NCBI RefSeq assembly: GCF_025961575.1
Contig: NZ_JAOQNX010000019.1
Coordinates: 40,337-104,336 of the forward strand
Direction: 5' to 3'
From: Rhodoblastus acidophilus
GTDB lineage: Bacteria; Pseudomonadota; Alphaproteobacteria; Rhizobiales; Beijerinckiaceae
DNA length: 64,000 bases
Shown here: piece after piece, positions 17,174-27,242 of the stretch
How positions within the stretch are numbered: the first letter of the stretch is position 1
Layout: each line of letters starts with the position of its first letter
Translations under genes and position numbers: made by a program
The notes under the pieces: generated by a model
Databases searched by the model: none
Told to the model about the DNA's origin: nothing
Seen by the model: only the letters and a program-made list of their open reading frames with translations

Positions 17174-17264
17174 GAACGGCTCCCTTGGTGATGGGCGTGT
17201 CCTCTGATAAACCCTCGCCAAAGAACCAAGTTTGCGCGCCGACAAACAGACGCCGGGAGGAAGA

Positions 17265-17966
17265 ATGCCGCATCTCGACCGTTCGCTGATCGCTGAGGCC
17301 CCGGCTTTTTCCGGGCTCGACGGCGCGGCGCTCGACGACATCCTCGCCCACGCCCAGTCTTTCCGCATTCCCAAGGGTGAGGTCGCCTTCCGCCAGGGCG
17401 AGCCGGCCGAAAAATTCTTCCTGCTGCTGCACGGACGGCTGCGCGTGACCCGGCTCAACCCGCAGGGCCAGCAGATGGTGGTCCGCTTCGTCAATCCCGA
17501 CGACATGTTCGGCGTCGCCATGGCGATCCAGTGCGACATCTATCCCGGCACCGCCACGGCGGCGGTCGATTCGCTCGCCCTGTCCTGGCCGAATTCGCTG
17601 TGGGCCGGCATGATCGCCCGCTATCCCGCGCTCGCCGTCAACGCCATGCGGGCGCTGGGCGCGCGCTTGCAGGATTCCCAGCAGCGCATCCTCGACCTGT
17701 CCACGCAAAAGGTGGAGCAGCGCATCGCCGGCGCGGTGCTGCAACTCGCCCACCAGGCGGGCCGCCCGTCCGAAGAGGGCGTAAAGATCGACTTCCCGCT
17801 GTCGCGCCAGGATCTTGCGGAGATGACGGCCTCGACCTTGCACACGGTGAGCCGCACGCTCAGCGCCTGGGAGGCGTTCGGCCTGGTCGAATGCGGCCGC
17901 CAGCGCCTCACAGTGCGCAATGAGGAAGGTTTGCAGGCCATCGCCAAGGGCGTCGAGAGCGAATAA
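17265..17966 (+). CDS. Crp/Fnr family regulator, NnrR/Dnr-like
   Basis: The 233-residue protein has a cyclic-nucleotide-binding-like fold (residues ~15-125) and a C-terminal winged helix with the recognition region LSRQDLAEMTASTLHTVSRTL (split over residues ~180-200). The N-terminal cysteines that hold the Fe-S cluster of Fnr are absent, and no FixK-type features stand out, so an NO-responsive Nnr/Dnr type fits best given divergent nnrS. The ATG at 17265 is preceded by GGGAGGAAG. Likely targets in this window are nnrS, nirK and possibly the nor genes. The ligand is an inference. Confidence 0.8.
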   Translation: MPHLDRSLIAEAPAFSGLDGAALDDILAHAQSFRIPKGEVAFRQGEPAEKFFLLLHGRLRVTRLNPQGQQMVVRFVNPDDMFGVAMAIQCDIYPGTATAAVDSLALSWPNSLWAGMIARYPALAVNAMRALGARLQDSQQRILDLSTQKVEQRIAGAVLQLAHQAGRPSEEGVKIDFPLSRQDLAEMTASTLHTVSRTLSAWEAFGLVECGRQRLTVRNEEGLQAIAKGVESE

Positions 17967-18031
17967 GCGGCGAAAGTAATGTCGCAATTCCAGGTGAAAA
18001 CGCGCAAAACACAAGATTTTGTTCCTGTTTT

Positions 18032-18047
18032 GTTTTCACGTGAAACA
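18032..18047. promoter_or_regulatory. parS-like palindrome (candidate ParB site)
   Basis: GTTTTCACGTGAAACA differs from the ParB consensus TGTTTCACGTGAAACA at the two outermost left positions; the CACGTG centre and the whole right half (CACGTGAAACA) are exact. It is intergenic. Chromosomal ParB sites tolerate such outer mismatches, but a single site without parAB nearby is weak evidence. Confidence 0.35.
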
Positions 18048-18497
18048 TCTCGGTTGCCTGAACGACCGTGAAACCCTGTTTTAATTAGAAAAAAAGCCGC
18101 TCGAGCTAACGCGCGCCCAACCGGCGCCAAACGCCCTCACCGGCACATCTCGTACACAACCGCCCGCGTGCATGCGCAAGAATCGAACGGTTTTTGCACC
18201 GTTTCGCGCAGAAATTTCACGGAATCAGCAGCTATTTCACGGAAAAAAACGCCCCACCACAACCCAACAGGCGAGATTCGGCGCAAACATTTGTCGTCAA
18301 CAGCGGTCGCCGGGGAAAGGGCCGAACTGGCCTGACCTCTGCGTGAGGCGCAACGCGACATCGGGATTTTCCGCCCTCCAGCGCGAGGAAGCGCTCAAGC
18401 GCGTTTCGCCACGGTGATCCGCGCGACCTTGCGTGTGTTTCCGGATCATTCCGGACTATTTCTTGCGTTGCCGCCAGCAGAAAACCGTTCTGCAATT

Positions 18498-18520
18498 CGC
18501 AATAAGCGCGGCTTATTGCG
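18498..18520. promoter_or_regulatory. Perfect inverted repeat upstream of katG
   Basis: CGCAATAAGC and GCTTATTGCG pair perfectly across a GCG centre, 94 bp before the katG start. It could be a protein-binding palindrome, or as RNA a hairpin in the katG leader. It does not match the E. coli OxyR pattern, so the binding factor is unknown. Confidence 0.45.
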
Positions 18521-18592
18521 GCGATAAGATCAATATATTTTTCTAAAACTATATTCGATTGCTAATCCTTGGCCGTCATTTCCTCAAAATGA

Positions 18593-20839
<2,247 letters not shown>

Positions 20840-20849
20840 CGACATGATG

Positions 20850-20881
20850 GGCCGGGGCGCAGGGTTGCCGCCGCCCCGGCC
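20850..20881. terminator. Hairpin between katG and oxyR
   Basis: GGCCGGGGCG (20850-20859) pairs perfectly with CGCCCCGGCC (20872-20881). Only GTTCTC follows, so it is a weak terminator or an attenuator that lowers oxyR expression relative to katG. Confidence 0.45.
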
Positions 20882-20925
20882 GTTCTCCCGTTCGCGGGGC
20901 CGCAATTTGACCTAAGGAAATGGCA

Positions 20926-21807
20926 ATGAATATCCGCGATCTCGAATATCTCGTCGCGCTCGCCGACAAGAGAAATTTCAGCCTCGCGGCGAATGTCTGC
21001 AATGTCAGCCAGCCGGCCTTGAGCCTGCAGATCAAGAAGCTCGAAGATTTTCTCGGCGTCGTGCTGTTTGAACGGACCCCCAAATGCGTGACGCCGACTG
21101 AGGACGCCGCTTTCATCATCGCCAATGCGCGGCTGATTTTGGAAAAAACCGCCGAGATCAGGCGATATGCGCATGAAATTACGCGCGGGGAGCGCCCCCG
21201 GCTGATCACGCTTGGCGTGATTCCGACCATTGCCCCCTATTACCTGCCAAGCTTCTTCGAAAGCATCGCCCGCTTTGACGCGCAGGCCAATATCCGGTGG
21301 CAGATTCTCGAGGACAAGACGGATGCGCTCATCGCCAAACTGGACAGGGGGGCGATCGACGCCGCCATTCTGGTCGTTCCCAGCGCGGCGACGCTCGAAC
21401 ACGAGCATCGGCTGCTGTTCGAGGAGGACCTCTATCTCGCCGTCCAGAGCAAGCGCGCCCTGGCCTGCGCCGAGGCGATTCATCCCGGCGAGATCGAGGA
21501 CGACGATTGGCTGCTTCTCGACGAGGGGCACTGCCTCAACATTCCGATCATCGAAGCGTGCAACAAGGCCGGGGTCGGCGTTGACCGCAACAGTTTCCGG
21601 GCGACCAGCCTGGAGACGTTGCGTCACATGGTCGCTCATAATTCGGGCGTCACGCTGATCCCGGAAATGGCGCGTCGCGACAACGACGGCGTCGCCTATA
21701 TCCCGATCAAGTCCCCGCAAGGCTACAAACGCGCCATCAGTTTGGTTTGGCGTCGCAACGGCCTTCATGCGCAGCTGATCGGCGACATTGCGGCGCATCT
21801 GGCCTGA
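20926..21807 (+). CDS. oxyR: LysR-family peroxide sensor OxyR
   Basis: 293-residue LysR-type regulator: N-terminal winged helix (MNIRDLEYLVALADKRNFS, then NVSQPALSLQIKKLED), then a periplasmic-binding-like sensor domain. Both redox cysteines of OxyR are kept with the right spacing: LLLDEGHC and, nine residues later, EAC (C199/C208 in E. coli numbering). It should activate katG on peroxide stress by forming the Cys-Cys disulfide. AAGGAA lies directly against the ATG at 20920 but six bases before the ATG at 20926, so the latter start is chosen. It is co-oriented with katG, 86 bp downstream. Confidence 0.93.
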   Translation: MNIRDLEYLVALADKRNFSLAANVCNVSQPALSLQIKKLEDFLGVVLFERTPKCVTPTEDAAFIIANARLILEKTAEIRRYAHEITRGERPRLITLGVIPTIAPYYLPSFFESIARFDAQANIRWQILEDKTDALIAKLDRGAIDAAILVVPSAATLEHEHRLLFEEDLYLAVQSKRALACAEAIHPGEIEDDDWLLLDEGHCLNIPIIEACNKAGVGVDRNSFRATSLETLRHMVAHNSGVTLIPEMARRDNDGVAYIPIKSPQGYKRAISLVWRRNGLHAQLIGDIAAHLA

Positions 21808-21942
21808 ACATTGATGGCCGGCGCATGCGTAGGATCAGCGCGTGGCCGCGACCATCGCCAGTTCCGCCTGCGGAGCAAGCCGGTTGGAGATGCGAGTCGA
21901 AAGAGCGAGGCGCCGCCGGTTCGCGTGAAGACAATGCGTCAA

Positions 21943-21979
21943 AACAAGAGCGCGTTCGGGCGTTCACCGAACGCGCTCT
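21943..21979 (-). terminator. Rho-independent terminator of napBC (minus strand)
   Basis: A perfect 13-bp stem, AGAGCGCGTTCGG (21947-21959) with CCGAACGCGCTCT (21967-21979), and a 7-nt loop. Read on the minus strand it is followed by TGTTTTG. It lies ~70 bp after the napC stop. Confidence 0.75.
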
Positions 21980-22050
21980 GAGGCGAAACCGGCGAGAGAC
22001 GCGGGTCGGCGGCCTCTAAACCGAGGTGGAGCGCCGTCGCCTGTCCGTCC

Positions 22051-22743
22051 TCACTTCGCCGCCGGCGCCGGCGCCTTCGCCTCCAGCCCCTTCAGATAGG
22101 CCGCGACGCCCTCCCCCTTGCCGGCGAGTTCGTCTTCCAGCACCTGATAGGCCTCGGCCGCATGGTCCGGCAGGGTGTGGGCGATGCCCTTGTGGCAGTC
22201 GATACAGGTTTTGCCCGCGGCAAAACCCGCCTTGTGGGTCGCCGCCGCCGCCTTGGTCTGCACGCCATAATCCATGTGCTCGAAATTGTGGCAGTTGCGG
22301 CATTCGCGGCTGTCCGTGGATTTCAACCGCCGCCATTCGTTCAGCGCCATGGCGAGCCGATGCGCGGCGAATTTTTCCGGCGTGTCCACCGTGCCCAAAA
22401 TCTTGCCGGGGACTTCGTGGAAGGTCGCCTCGATCTTGCGCTTCACCTTCCACACCCATTCGTGCGGCACGTGGCAATCCGGGCAGGTCGCGCGCACGCC
22501 GGAGCGATTGGCGTCATGGATCGTGCCGCGCCGCTCCTCAAAAACGTTGTCCTTCATCTCATGGCAGGAAATACAAAAGGTCTCGCTGCTGGTGACGTCG
22601 AGCGCGGTGTTGAATCCGCCCCAGAACACGATGCCGGCGGCGAAACAGACCAGCGCAATGGCGCCCAGCGACCAGCGCGCGTTCGGCGACCAGAACCAGG
22701 CCCAGGCGCGGGCGAGCCGTCCGCTCTCCTTGATCTCGGTCAT
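22051..22743 (-). CDS. napC: NapC/NirT family tetraheme cytochrome c
   Basis: The membrane-anchored quinol dehydrogenase passes electrons from the quinol pool to periplasmic reductases. The 230-residue protein has one N-terminal helix (residues ~23-43) and four heme motifs: CISCH, CPDCH, CRNCH and CIDCH. The ATG at 22743 overlaps the napB stop by four bases. No napA catalytic subunit is found in the window, so its acceptor may be an unlinked Nap or another periplasmic reductase; a NirT/CymA-type role is possible. Confidence 0.88.
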   Translation of the reverse strand: MTEIKESGRLARAWAWFWSPNARWSLGAIALVCFAAGIVFWGGFNTALDVTSSETFCISCHEMKDNVFEERRGTIHDANRSGVRATCPDCHVPHEWVWKVKRKIEATFHEVPGKILGTVDTPEKFAAHRLAMALNEWRRLKSTDSRECRNCHNFEHMDYGVQTKAAAATHKAGFAAGKTCIDCHKGIAHTLPDHAAEAYQVLEDELAGKGEGVAAYLKGLEAKAPAPAAK

Positions 22744-23093
22744 GACTTGCCTCCCGGAAGCGGCTTGGCGTCGGGCGCCGGCGTATGGCACTGCGTGCAG
22801 AAGCCGCGCGTCGGCAGGATTTTGTCGAGGCGCTCGCCGTTGCGATGGACGTAATGCGAATCGGAGACCGCCTTGGCCCCCGCCATTTCATTGGCCGGCG
22901 GCTGGTGACAGGTCAGGCAGTCGTTGCGATCGCGGGTGATCTTGTGGTCGGCGGTGGTGTGCGGAACCAGCGGCGGCGTGGGCTCCGCAGGGGCCGCAGC
23001 CTCCGAGCCGTCCGCGGCGGCGGCGGGAAGCGAGAACAGAAGGAGAGCGGCGGCGGCCGCCCGAACGAAATTGGATTTGAAATTCACAGACAT
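22740..23093 (-). CDS. napB: Periplasmic diheme cytochrome c NapB
   Basis: The 117-residue exported protein has a signal peptide (residues 1-27, ending AAAADG), the NapB-type sequence HKITRDRNDCLTCH, and a second heme motif CTQCH preceded by SHYVHR. NapB is the electron-transfer subunit of periplasmic nitrate reductase NapA. It is somewhat short for the family, mostly in the N-terminal tail. GAGGGG precedes the ATG at 23093. It is translationally coupled to napC, but napA, napD and napE are absent, so nitrate reduction cannot be inferred from this locus alone. Confidence 0.88.
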   Translation of the reverse strand: MSVNFKSNFVRAAAAALLLFSLPAAAADGSEAAAPAEPTPPLVPHTTADHKITRDRNDCLTCHQPPANEMAGAKAVSDSHYVHRNGERLDKILPTRGFCTQCHTPAPDAKPLPGGKS

Positions 23094-23239
23094 ACACCCC
23101 TCCCCGCGCAGGACGCGAGCGAGTCAGGGCTAAGGCGCAGCTATGGCCAAATGAAGGCTCGCCCGGCGCCTGCGACGAATTGACTCAGCGCCAATGCTCA
23201 AGCCATACACGACGGCCCCATTTCGAAAAGGATGTTTGG

Positions 23240-23488
23240 ATGCTCAAGCCCAGTTCAGGATTGAAGATCGGCGTCGCCCTGCTCGTGGCGCTCGCCTTCA
23301 CCGCTCCGGCCTCGGCGAATTTGAGACAGCAGCGCGACCAGATGCGTCAGCGCACGGACGATTGCGAACGCGACGCACGGCGCCTGTGCCATGCGCATAT
23401 CCCCAATGTCGACGCGATCACGGCCTGCATGCAGCGCCACGTCAAGCAGCTCTCGCCGGCCTGCCGCAGGCATTTCCACCACCACTGA
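23240..23488 (+). CDS. Small secreted Cys-rich repeat protein
   Basis: The 82-residue protein has a signal peptide (cleavage near ASA at residue ~26) and a single Cys-rich helical repeat, DDCERDARRLC...ITACMQRHVKQLSPAC. This resembles the GLG1/Cys-rich repeat family, as does the protein at 51101-51373. It ends in a His-rich tail (HFHHH). AAAAGGA lies eight bases before the ATG at 23240. It is divergent from napB and convergent with the sco gene. The His tail and Cys pattern may suggest metal binding; the function is unknown. Confidence 0.65.
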   Translation: MLKPSSGLKIGVALLVALAFTAPASANLRQQRDQMRQRTDDCERDARRLCHAHIPNVDAITACMQRHVKQLSPACRRHFHHH

Positions 23489-23494
23489 TCGTGG

Positions 23495-24055
23495 TCAACG
23501 CGGCATGTGGGCGACGAAATCCTTGGGATCGACCTGCATGTCGGGCTTCTGCATCACCATTTCGCCGCCCTCGTCCAGCAGGGTCAGGATGGCGGAATGG
23601 TCGAAACCGCCCTCCCCGTTGGCCTTGTAGCGCACCCCCAACACCGCCGCGAGATCGCGCACCGCCTTGTCGTCGCCGTTGAGCAGCGTCCAGGAGGCGG
23701 GATCGAGCCCATGGGCGTCGGCATAGGCCTTCAATTTTTCCGGCGTGTCGACCTTGGGATCGAGCGTGACGAAAACGAAGCGCAGGCTTCGGCCCTGCGC
23801 CGCCTTCTCGATCGCCGCCATATTGGCGAGGATCAGCGGACAAATGTCCGGGCAGGACGTGTAGCCCATGGCCACCAACACCTTGCGCCCGGAAAAATCG
23901 CGCAGGCGCAGCGCATGGCCGTCCTGGTCGGTCCAGCGCGCCCCGAGAGTGTACACGGAGGTCCCGCTCGGCGGAGCAATGGCGTCATTCGCCATGACGG
24001 GAAAGGACAGGGCGTAGGAAATCGCCCAGGCCAGCAACAAAGCGCGCCACATCAT
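23495..24055 (-). CDS. SCO1/SenC family copper chaperone
   Basis: 186 residues with an N-terminal signal or anchor and a thioredoxin-like fold. The copper-binding CxxxC reads TSCPDICPL (residue ~73), and the third ligand His is in FDHSAI near residue 158. SCO proteins deliver copper to CuA sites or act as thiol reductases. As last gene of the nirK operon it probably serves copper insertion into NirK. The start is ambiguous between tandem ATGs at 24055 and 24052; the first overlaps the nirV stop as ATGA. Confidence 0.88.
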   Translation of the reverse strand: MMWRALLLAWAISYALSFPVMANDAIAPPSGTSVYTLGARWTDQDGHALRLRDFSGRKVLVAMGYTSCPDICPLILANMAAIEKAAQGRSLRFVFVTLDPKVDTPEKLKAYADAHGLDPASWTLLNGDDKAVRDLAAVLGVRYKANGEGGFDHSAILTLLDEGGEMVMQKPDMQVDPKDFVAHMPR

Positions 24056-24819
24056 TCGTCTCCTGCGCAACGAAAACCCAGATTGTCCTGGACGTAACTG
24101 GCCTTCAGGCTGGCGCGCAGCGCGTAGCGCATGAAGGCGGGATAATCGGCGGGATCGCGCACCCCGGCGGCGCCGCCGCCGCAAAAGGCCGCATCGTCCT
24201 TGCTGGACGTGTTGCGCTGCTCGGTCCCCGACCCGGTGGCGGAAAAATCCTGCGTCCATTCCCAGACGAGCCCGATCATGTCGGACACGCCATAGCCGTT
24301 GGGGGCGCCGCCGACATCGCCGATCCGCGCGCCATTGGGCTTGGCGAACCAGTCGAGCGAGGCGCGCGTCACCTGCGCCTGCCCCCGCCCGGCGTCGGCC
24401 AGCGCATATTCCCACTCGTCGGTGGTCGGCAGCCGCGCGCCCAAAGATTCGCAAAAAGCCTGCGCGGCGAACCAGGACACATTGGTCACCGGCGCATTGT
24501 CTTCGCCCTTTGGCGGCGCGCCGTCGCGCCAGCGGCGCAAATAGTTGGGATCGACGAAAAGCCGCGGCGCGGCGCCGCGCCGCCAATCCGGCGCTTTCTC
24601 GAGAAAGGCGGCGAATTGCGCATTGGTCACGGGAAAGCGGTCGAGCCGAAACGCCTTGATCCCAACCGGACGCGGCTCCGTCGCCCGCTGCCCCTTGGCG
24701 GGGATGAATTTGAAGAAGGGGGTGTAGGCGCCGGCCGGAACCGGCGCCATCGGCTCGGCGCAAGCGGGCATGAGGGCCAACAGGGAGGAAGCCGCCATGA
24801 TCGCCATGCGCCGAGCCAT
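24052..24819 (-). CDS. nirV: NirV, formylglycine-generating-enzyme-like (SUMF1 fold) protein
   Basis: The 255-residue exported protein has a Cys-containing signal region (LMPACAEP, possible lipoprotein, residues ~14-21) and a FGE-sulfatase domain: GIKAFRLDRFPVTNAQF, NVSWFAAQAFCESLGARLPTTDEWEYA, VWEWTQDFS and LGFRCAGDE. NirV is a frequent companion of nirK with unknown biochemistry. The ATG at 24819 is 5 bp from the nirK stop and gives the signal peptide. Confidence 0.88.
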   Translation of the reverse strand: MARRMAIMAASSLLALMPACAEPMAPVPAGAYTPFFKFIPAKGQRATEPRPVGIKAFRLDRFPVTNAQFAAFLEKAPDWRRGAAPRLFVDPNYLRRWRDGAPPKGEDNAPVTNVSWFAAQAFCESLGARLPTTDEWEYALADAGRGQAQVTRASLDWFAKPNGARIGDVGGAPNGYGVSDMIGLVWEWTQDFSATGSGTEQRNTSSKDDAAFCGGGAAGVRDPADYPAFMRYALRASLKASYVQDNLGFRCAGDE

Positions 24820-24824
24820 TGGGG

Positions 24825-26273
24825 TCACTCCGCCGCAGCCTTGCGGTCGACGGCGACGCGGTGCGCCTTGACGTCGGCCGGTGTGACTTCGCCGCCAGCA
24901 TTGCCCCAATTGTTGTAGACATAGGTCAGCACATTGGCGATGTCCTCGTCGGGCAGGTCCCAGGCCGGCATGACGCCATCAAAAGCCTTGCCGTTGACGG
25001 TGAGTTTTCCCGACAGACCGCCGGTCACCGTCTTGATGATCTTGGCCTTGTCGTTCTTCAGATAGTCGGACTTGGCGAGCGGCGGGAAGGCGTCAGGCAC
25101 GCCGACGCCGGTCGGCTGGTGGCAGGCCGCGCAATTGTTGGCGTAGACGGATTCGCCCATCTTGATGCGCTCCGCCTTGTTCTTGGCGACCGGCGCCACG
25201 GCGGCGGGCGCATCGGCGACGCGCACGCCCGCGCCTTCCGGCTGATAGACGAGATCGTCGGTCTTGCCGGAATAGACCAGCTTGTCCTCGGGGCCGACCG
25301 ACTTCATCATCGCCAGCGCGCCCTTGTTGAAGGCGCGGGTCAGCGAATGGTCGACCAGGATCAGGGTCGCGGGCACGGTGAGCTTGAAATCGGCGATCGC
25401 GGCGCCGCCCGCCGGCACCATGGTGGTCTGCACGTTGCTGACCGGCGTGCTCATATTGCCCTCAGCCCAGACCTTGTCGAAGATCTGGCCGATGACGTGG
25501 AAGGACGAGGTCAGGTTCGGGCCGCCGTCGCCGAAATAGATGCGGACGTTCTCGCCGACATTGCCGGTAATGGCCTTGTCGCCGACCATGGAGCCGACGG
25601 AACCGTTGAACACGACATAGTCAGGCTTTTCGGCGATCGCCTTTTCCATGCTGAAGGGCTGCAGGCCCTGCTCGCCATTGGCGCCCTTGGTGTAAAAATC
25701 GCCCTGCATGACATAATATTCCTTGTCGGCGTGGGGCAGCCCCTCCTTGGGCTCGACGAGGATCAGGCCGTACATGCCATTGGCGACATGCATGGCGACC
25801 GGCGCGGTGGCGCAATGATAGACGTAAAGGCCGGGATTGGTGGCCTTGAACGAGAACACCGAGCTGTGGCCGGGCGCGGTGAGCGAGGCGCCGGCGCCGC
25901 CGCCCTGGCCGTTGACGGCGTGCAGGTCGATATTGTGCGGCATTTTGTTGTCGGGATGATTGTCGAGATGCATCTCGACCAGATCGCCCTCGCGCACGCG
26001 AATGAACTTGCCCGGCACTTTGCCGCCGAACGTCCAGAACGTGTATTGCACGCCGTCGGCGAGACGCCCCTCGACTTCCTTCACTTCGAGATGGACGACG
26101 ACTTTCGTCGCGTTTTTGCGGGTGATCGCCGGCGGGACGTTGGGCGCGTCGGTGAGGATGGCCTTTTCTTCGCCGACGACCGGCTCGGCCCGGTTCTCGT
26201 CACGGCTGGCGGCGAGCGCCACTGTGGTCATCATGGTCGACGCCATGAGGGCAAGAAGAAGTTTGTTGGCCAT
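24825..26273 (-). CDS. nirK: Copper nitrite reductase NirK fused to cytochrome c
   Basis: The enzyme reduces nitrite to nitric oxide in the periplasm. The 482-residue protein has a signal peptide (residues 1-22) and two cupredoxin domains. PHNIDLHA carries the catalytic Asp and His, YHCATAPVAMHVANGM the type-1 Cys-His-Met set, and SSFHVIGQ the second catalytic His. A C-terminal cytochrome c domain has heme motif CAACHQ near residue 395 and the Met ligand in GVMPAWDLPDEDI. It is thus a three-domain NirK of the Ralstonia pickettii type, able to take electrons through its own heme. The ATG at 26273 follows GGGAGAG. Confidence 0.95.
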   Translation of the reverse strand: MANKLLLALMASTMMTTVALAASRDENRAEPVVGEEKAILTDAPNVPPAITRKNATKVVVHLEVKEVEGRLADGVQYTFWTFGGKVPGKFIRVREGDLVEMHLDNHPDNKMPHNIDLHAVNGQGGGAGASLTAPGHSSVFSFKATNPGLYVYHCATAPVAMHVANGMYGLILVEPKEGLPHADKEYYVMQGDFYTKGANGEQGLQPFSMEKAIAEKPDYVVFNGSVGSMVGDKAITGNVGENVRIYFGDGGPNLTSSFHVIGQIFDKVWAEGNMSTPVSNVQTTMVPAGGAAIADFKLTVPATLILVDHSLTRAFNKGALAMMKSVGPEDKLVYSGKTDDLVYQPEGAGVRVADAPAAVAPVAKNKAERIKMGESVYANNCAACHQPTGVGVPDAFPPLAKSDYLKNDKAKIIKTVTGGLSGKLTVNGKAFDGVMPAWDLPDEDIANVLTYVYNNWGNAGGEVTPADVKAHRVAVDRKAAAE

Positions 26274-26358
26274 TGTCCACGCTCTCCCCGAAATCGGTGG
26301 GCGCGGAACCGCCGCGCCTTGTGCGACCGGGACCCTAGCTGACGCCCCCGCGCGGCTG

Positions 26359-26400
26359 TTGTTGAAGCGCAAACAAGCGGAGGAAATTGGCTAAACCAAT
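26359..26400 (-). promoter_or_regulatory. Candidate operators upstream of nirK
   Basis: Two inverted repeats lie 86-127 bp before the nirK start: TTGTT-N8-AACAA (26359-26376) and ATTGG-N5-CCAAT (26386-26400). The TTG/CAA half-sites recall Crp/Fnr-type boxes, but neither has the exact Fnr spacing. They are plausible targets of the NnrR-like regulator at 17265. Confidence 0.35.
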
Positions 26401-26434
26401 GGCGGACTTAAGAAAAATTCGACCAAGACGCGCA

Positions 26435-26483
26435 GGGGACAGGATCGCGTTGCGCGCAAGGCGCGCGGCGCGTTCCTGTCCCC
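26435..26483. repeat. Dispersed inverted repeat, family C
   Basis: GGGGACAGGATCGCGTTGCG is followed after ~10 bases by an imperfect inverted copy ending in GCGCGTTCCTGTCCCC. The same element with a longer centre occurs at 63821-63893. Confidence 0.6.
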
Positions 26484-26517
26484 GGCTCGAGCTCGGCACT
26501 CTATTGTTCCATAGAGA

Positions 26518-26652
26518 GAGCCCCCTCATGGTGAGGAGGCTGCGAAGCAGCCGTCTCGAACCATGGCCATCGGAACGGGATTTTTTGGGCGGCCGCCATG
26601 ATGTCGTCATGGGCGGGCGTGTCCCGTCCATCCAAGCGGCGCCGAAGCGCAA
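26518..26652. repeat. Adjacent family A and family B repeat units
   Basis: Positions 26518-26565 (CCTCATGGTGAGGAGGCTGC, then CCGTCTCGAACCATG) match the family A core. Positions 26605-26652 (CGTCATGGGCGGGCGTGTCC, then GTCCATCCAAGCGGCG) match the family B unit at 31901-31950. They lie between nirK and the membrane protein at 26714. Confidence 0.6.
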
Positions 26653-26713
26653 ACTGCTGCGGGATTTGTTGTGGTTTGGCTCCCGACAGCGCGGGCGACC
26701 CGCCTGCCTGGAG

Positions 26714-27079
26714 CTAAATCTGCCCCGCGAAAGCCAGCGCCAGGCAGAACCCCACAGTGGCGCTGCCGATATGGACGACCAGCATCAGGTTGGCGGCTTG
26801 CGGACGGCCCTTGCACACCAGGGGAATCATCAGCCCCGAAAACACCGCGACGGCGAACCACCCGGCGGCCATGATCCCGAACCTGCGCACGGGGGAATCG
26901 GCGTCGAGTCCGCTCATATGGATGGTGGCGACCATGGTCTCGAGTCCGGCCATGCCGGCGAGCAGGTGCAGACCGATCACCACCGGCTTGCGCGCCCGTT
27001 CGAACAGAAGAATGAGGCACCAGGCGCCGAGAACGGTGGCGACCGTGAAGATGGCGATCATGGGAACCGACGTCGTCAT
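26714..27079 (-). CDS. Small four-helix membrane protein of unknown function
   Basis: 121 residues with four predicted helices (MIAIFTVATVLGAWCLILLF; VIGLHLLAGMAGLETMVATIHM; FGIMAAGWFAVAVFSGLMIPLV; LMLVVHIGSATVGFCLALAF). It has no metal or catalytic motif beyond membrane His residues in GLHLLAG, TIHM and VVHIG, which would allow heme binding. CAGGAGGG precedes the ATG at 27079. I do not recognise the family. Confidence 0.65.
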   Translation of the reverse strand: MTTSVPMIAIFTVATVLGAWCLILLFERARKPVVIGLHLLAGMAGLETMVATIHMSGLDADSPVRRFGIMAAGWFAVAVFSGLMIPLVCKGRPQAANLMLVVHIGSATVGFCLALAFAGQI

Positions 27080-27200
27080 TCGCCCTCCTGACAAAGCAAA
27101 GCCGGAGTTTGGCGCCTCGACGGAGATCAGGCAACGCTTGATCGCTGCAGGATTTTTTCATGCGTGAGCGCCGTGCAATTGATTGCAACCGCGCGAGAAA

Positions 27201-27237
27201 GGGGGGCGCCCCGCCCGACTCAGACGGGGCGCCCCCC
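27201..27237 (-). terminator. Strong hairpin after phoH
   Basis: GGGGGGCGCCCCG (27201-27213) pairs perfectly over 13 bp with CGGGGCGCCCCCC (27225-27237). On the minus strand TTTCTC follows. It lies 6 bp after the phoH stop. Confidence 0.7.
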
Positions 27238-27242
27238 AAAAC

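Noticed and set aside
23495..24922. Single 475-aa frame covering sco and part of nirV
   Set aside because: Only the last 186 residues look like a protein (SCO); the upstream part is another frame of nirV and nirK.
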